Program-made: the position numbers and the translations under genes
Notes under the pieces: generated by a model
Told to the model about the DNA's origin: nothing
The model's input: the letters and a program-made list of their open reading frames with translations, nothing else
Database searches by the model: none
Assembly: GCA_003158505.1 (NCBI GenBank)
Contig: PMJK01000020.1
Span: forward strand, 17,319-24,787
Reading direction: 5' to 3'
DNA: 7,469 nucleotides
DNA from: Holophagaceae bacterium
GTDB taxonomy: Bacteria; Acidobacteriota; Holophagae; Holophagales; Holophagaceae
Shown: piece after piece, positions 5,997-7,469 of the stretch
Position numbering within the stretch: the first letter of the stretch is position 1
Layout: every line of letters begins with the position of its first letter

Positions 5997-6092
5997 TCCC
6001 TTTTTTTTCGCTTAATTTCAGACACCCCAGTGAATCCTCATACAGACCCGTGATAGAACCTATCCGCCACATCTGGCATACTGATAGACGGC

Positions 6093-6105
6093 CTTGAGGG
6101 TCAAG
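6093..6105. promoter_or_regulatory. Small inverted repeat CTTGA-GGG-TCAAG
   Basis: Perfect 5-bp arms with a 3-nt spacer, overlapping the possible -35 element of the downstream oxidoreductase gene. It could be an operator, but an inverted repeat this short also arises by chance. Confidence 0.25.
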
Positions 6106-6173
6106 TATTTACGCCCTATTCGTCTTCTTTATGCCCTCTTCGGCACCCGCCTCCCGATACGAAAGGAGTACCC

Positions 6174-7469
6174 ATGACTGCCAGTCTTGCCACCCCTGCC
6201 CCCGCCGTAGGAGCGAAAACCAGGATCAATGATTTTTCCATTCAGGTGGCCACGGTCAACGGATCGGGTTCGCAAACGGCGAATACGGTGCTTCTGCGTG
6301 CCATTTTTCAAATGGGCGTTCTCGTCAGCGGCAAGAACCTCTTCCCCTCGAACATCGCGGGCCTTCCCACCTGGTTCACCATCCGCGCCAGTGCCAAGGG
6401 CTACGTGGCCCGCAAAGCCAGCAACGAAATGCTGATCCTGATGAATCCCGAGACGGCCAAGGAGGACATCGCGAAAGCCGACGAAGGTGCCCTGGTGATC
6501 TATGACGAGCCCCTGCAGCTGGACAAGCTGCGCCATGACCTCGCCCACTTCCCCGTTCCCTTCCAGAAGCTCGTGACGGCCTCCTGTCCCGAGCCCAAGC
6601 TCCACAAGCTGGTCAAGAACATGATCTACGTGGGCGTGGCTTCCCGCCTGCTCGGCGTCGACATGGAGGAGGTCAAGAAAGCCATCGCCAAGCAGCTGAA
6701 AGGTAAAACCAAGGCCATCGAGATGAACCAGAATGCCGCCGCGGCAGGCTATGACTGGGCTATGGAAAACCTGCCCGACCAGGACCACGTCAGGGTCGTA
6801 CGGGACAACAAGACCCAGGGGCTGATCATCGTGGATGGCAATGAGGCCAGCGCCCTGGGCGCCCTCTTTGCCGGCGTCACCGTGGTGGGCTGGTACCCCA
6901 TCACACCGGCCTCCAGCCTGGTTGAGACCTTTATCGAGTACGCCGAGGAGTACCGCAAAGATCCGAAGACTGGCAAGTCCACCGTCGCCATCGTCCAGAT
7001 GGAAGACGAGCTTGCCTCCGCCGGGGTGGTGCTCTCCGCCGGGTGGGCCGGCGCCCGTTCCATGACTTCCACCGCAGGGCCGGGCATTTCGCTGATGAGC
7101 GAGTTCATTGGCCTGGGCTACTACGTGGAAGCTCCTGGCGTGTTCTTCAATGTGGGCCGCACGGGCCCCAGCACCGGCCTGCCCACTCGCACTCAGCAAT
7201 CGGATGTGGAGCTCTGTGCCAAGGCCAGCCACGGCGATACCCAGCACATCAACCTTTTCCCGGGAAACATGGAAGAATGCTTCCAGTTCGCCTACGATGC
7301 CTTCGACTTGGCCGAGTGGTTCCAGACGCCCATCTTCGTCGTCACCGACCTGGACCTCGGCATGCAGAACTGGTCCTCCAAACCCTTCACCTATCCCGCC
7401 AAGCCCTACAATCGGGGCAAGGTCCTCAACGAGCAGCAGCTGGCCGAGGCCAAGGACTGGGGCCGCTAC
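6174..7469 (+). CDS. 2-oxoacid:ferredoxin oxidoreductase, fused gamma-alpha subunit (KorA type), 3' end outside window
   Basis: Part of a thiamine-diphosphate, ferredoxin-linked enzyme that interconverts a 2-oxoacid (2-oxoglutarate most likely) with its acyl-CoA and CO2. The first 432 codons are present without a stop and continue past the window; fused family members run to roughly 600 residues. Residues about 22-195 are the gamma domain (VNGSGSQTAN at 28-37, then a Rossmann-like segment); from about 215 comes the alpha pyrimidine-binding domain, with YPITP at 241-245 and the KorA hallmark GPSTGLPT at 331-338. ATG 6174 has AAAGGAG 5 nt upstream. The beta subunit (KorB) gene would be expected just downstream. 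Fused subunits of this type occur in 2-oxoglutarate synthases of reductive-TCA and anaerobic bacteria; 2-oxoglutarate versus another oxoacid is inferred from the subunit layout and the GPSTG motif. Confidence 0.92.
   Translation, partial: MTASLATPAPAVGAKTRINDFSIQVATVNGSGSQTANTVLLRAIFQMGVLVSGKNLFPSNIAGLPTWFTIRASAKGYVARKASNEMLILMNPETAKEDIAKADEGALVIYDEPLQLDKLRHDLAHFPVPFQKLVTASCPEPKLHKLVKNMIYVGVASRLLGVDMEEVKKAIAKQLKGKTKAIEMNQNAAAAGYDWAMENLPDQDHVRVVRDNKTQGLIIVDGNEASALGALFAGVTVVGWYPITPASSLVETFIEYAEEYRKDPKTGKSTVAIVQMEDELASAGVVLSAGWAGARSMTSTAGPGISLMSEFIGLGYYVEAPGVFFNVGRTGPSTGLPTRTQQSDVELCAKASHGDTQHINLFPGNMEECFQFAYDAFDLAEWFQTPIFVVTDLDLGMQNWSSKPFTYPAKPYNRGKVLNEQQLAEAKDWGRY

Larger units (their letters stand above)
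5961..6173. other. Divergent lexA / 2-oxoacid oxidoreductase regulatory region
   Basis: 213 bases with lower GC than the surrounding genes and no convincing gene. It holds the candidate lexA promoter, an A8/T8 tract at 6001-6008, two TGATAGA copies 31 bp apart (6051-6057 and 6082-6088), a CTTGA-GGG-TCAAG inverted repeat at 6093-6105, and the AAAGGAG ribosome site (6162-6168) of the downstream gene. A possible plus-strand promoter is TTGAGG (6094-6099) with TATTCG (6117-6122) after 17 nt, which is weak. Confidence 0.5.

Noticed and set aside
6001..6008. T8 tract as an intrinsic terminator on the plus strand
   Set aside because: No GC-rich stem precedes it on the plus strand, and no plus-strand gene ends there. 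It fits better as an A-tract upstream of lexA.
5734..6072. Minus-strand open frame in a second reading frame overlapping the lexA start
   Set aside because: It is out of frame with the clear LexA helix-turn-helix coding sequence and has no recognisable motif.
6129..7247. Long minus-strand open frame of 372 codons opposite the 2-oxoacid oxidoreductase gene
   Set aside because: It is antisense to a clear KorA-type coding region, is rich in His/Gly as expected from reverse-reading GC-biased codons, and shows no family motif.

Overview
The window is ordinary, densely packed, GC-rich bacterial chromosome with a strong G/C preference at third codon positions. The gene set points to Acidobacteriota, most likely the Holophaga/Geothrix lineage: an MglA-type small GTPase with a long C-terminal tail, a LolA-like protein (so a diderm envelope), a gamma-alpha fused 2-oxoacid:ferredoxin oxidoreductase and a canonical LexA. 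The taxonomic call is inference from gene content only. I see no rRNA, tRNA, CRISPR array, transposase, prophage gene or recognisable new defence system.

Layout, left to right. (1) A plus-strand pair: family I inorganic pyrophosphatase (124-657) and a phosphoglycolate-phosphatase-like HAD hydrolase (660-1370), two bases apart. (2) A minus-strand block read from 4046 down to 1354: an exported PrxQ/BCP-type peroxiredoxin, the MglA-like GTPase with a disordered-looking extension, and a LolA-like periplasmic carrier whose GTG start lies one base after the GTPase stop. The HAD and lolA-like genes converge and overlap by 17 bp, and a bulged hairpin lies in that overlap. (3) A plus-strand isocitrate/isopropylmalate dehydrogenase family gene (4104-5132, TTG start), divergent from the peroxiredoxin gene across only 57 bp. 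(4) A gene-free gap (5133-5294) holding a 90-nt imperfect palindrome built from GCGGAGG units. (5) lexA on the minus strand (5960-5295). (6) A 213-bp divergent regulatory region, then the fused 2-oxoacid oxidoreductase alpha subunit gene running off the right edge (6174 onward).

Functionally these are housekeeping genes: pyrophosphate and phosphoester clean-up, leucine-type or related oxidative decarboxylation, ferredoxin-linked 2-oxoacid metabolism, peroxide defence and the SOS regulator. The GTPase-LolA pair is the least conventional unit: a polarity-type GTPase translationally linked to an outer-membrane lipoprotein carrier. The items most worth following up are the palindromic element at 5167-5256, the GTPase C-terminal module, and the hairpin inside the overlapping convergent gene ends.
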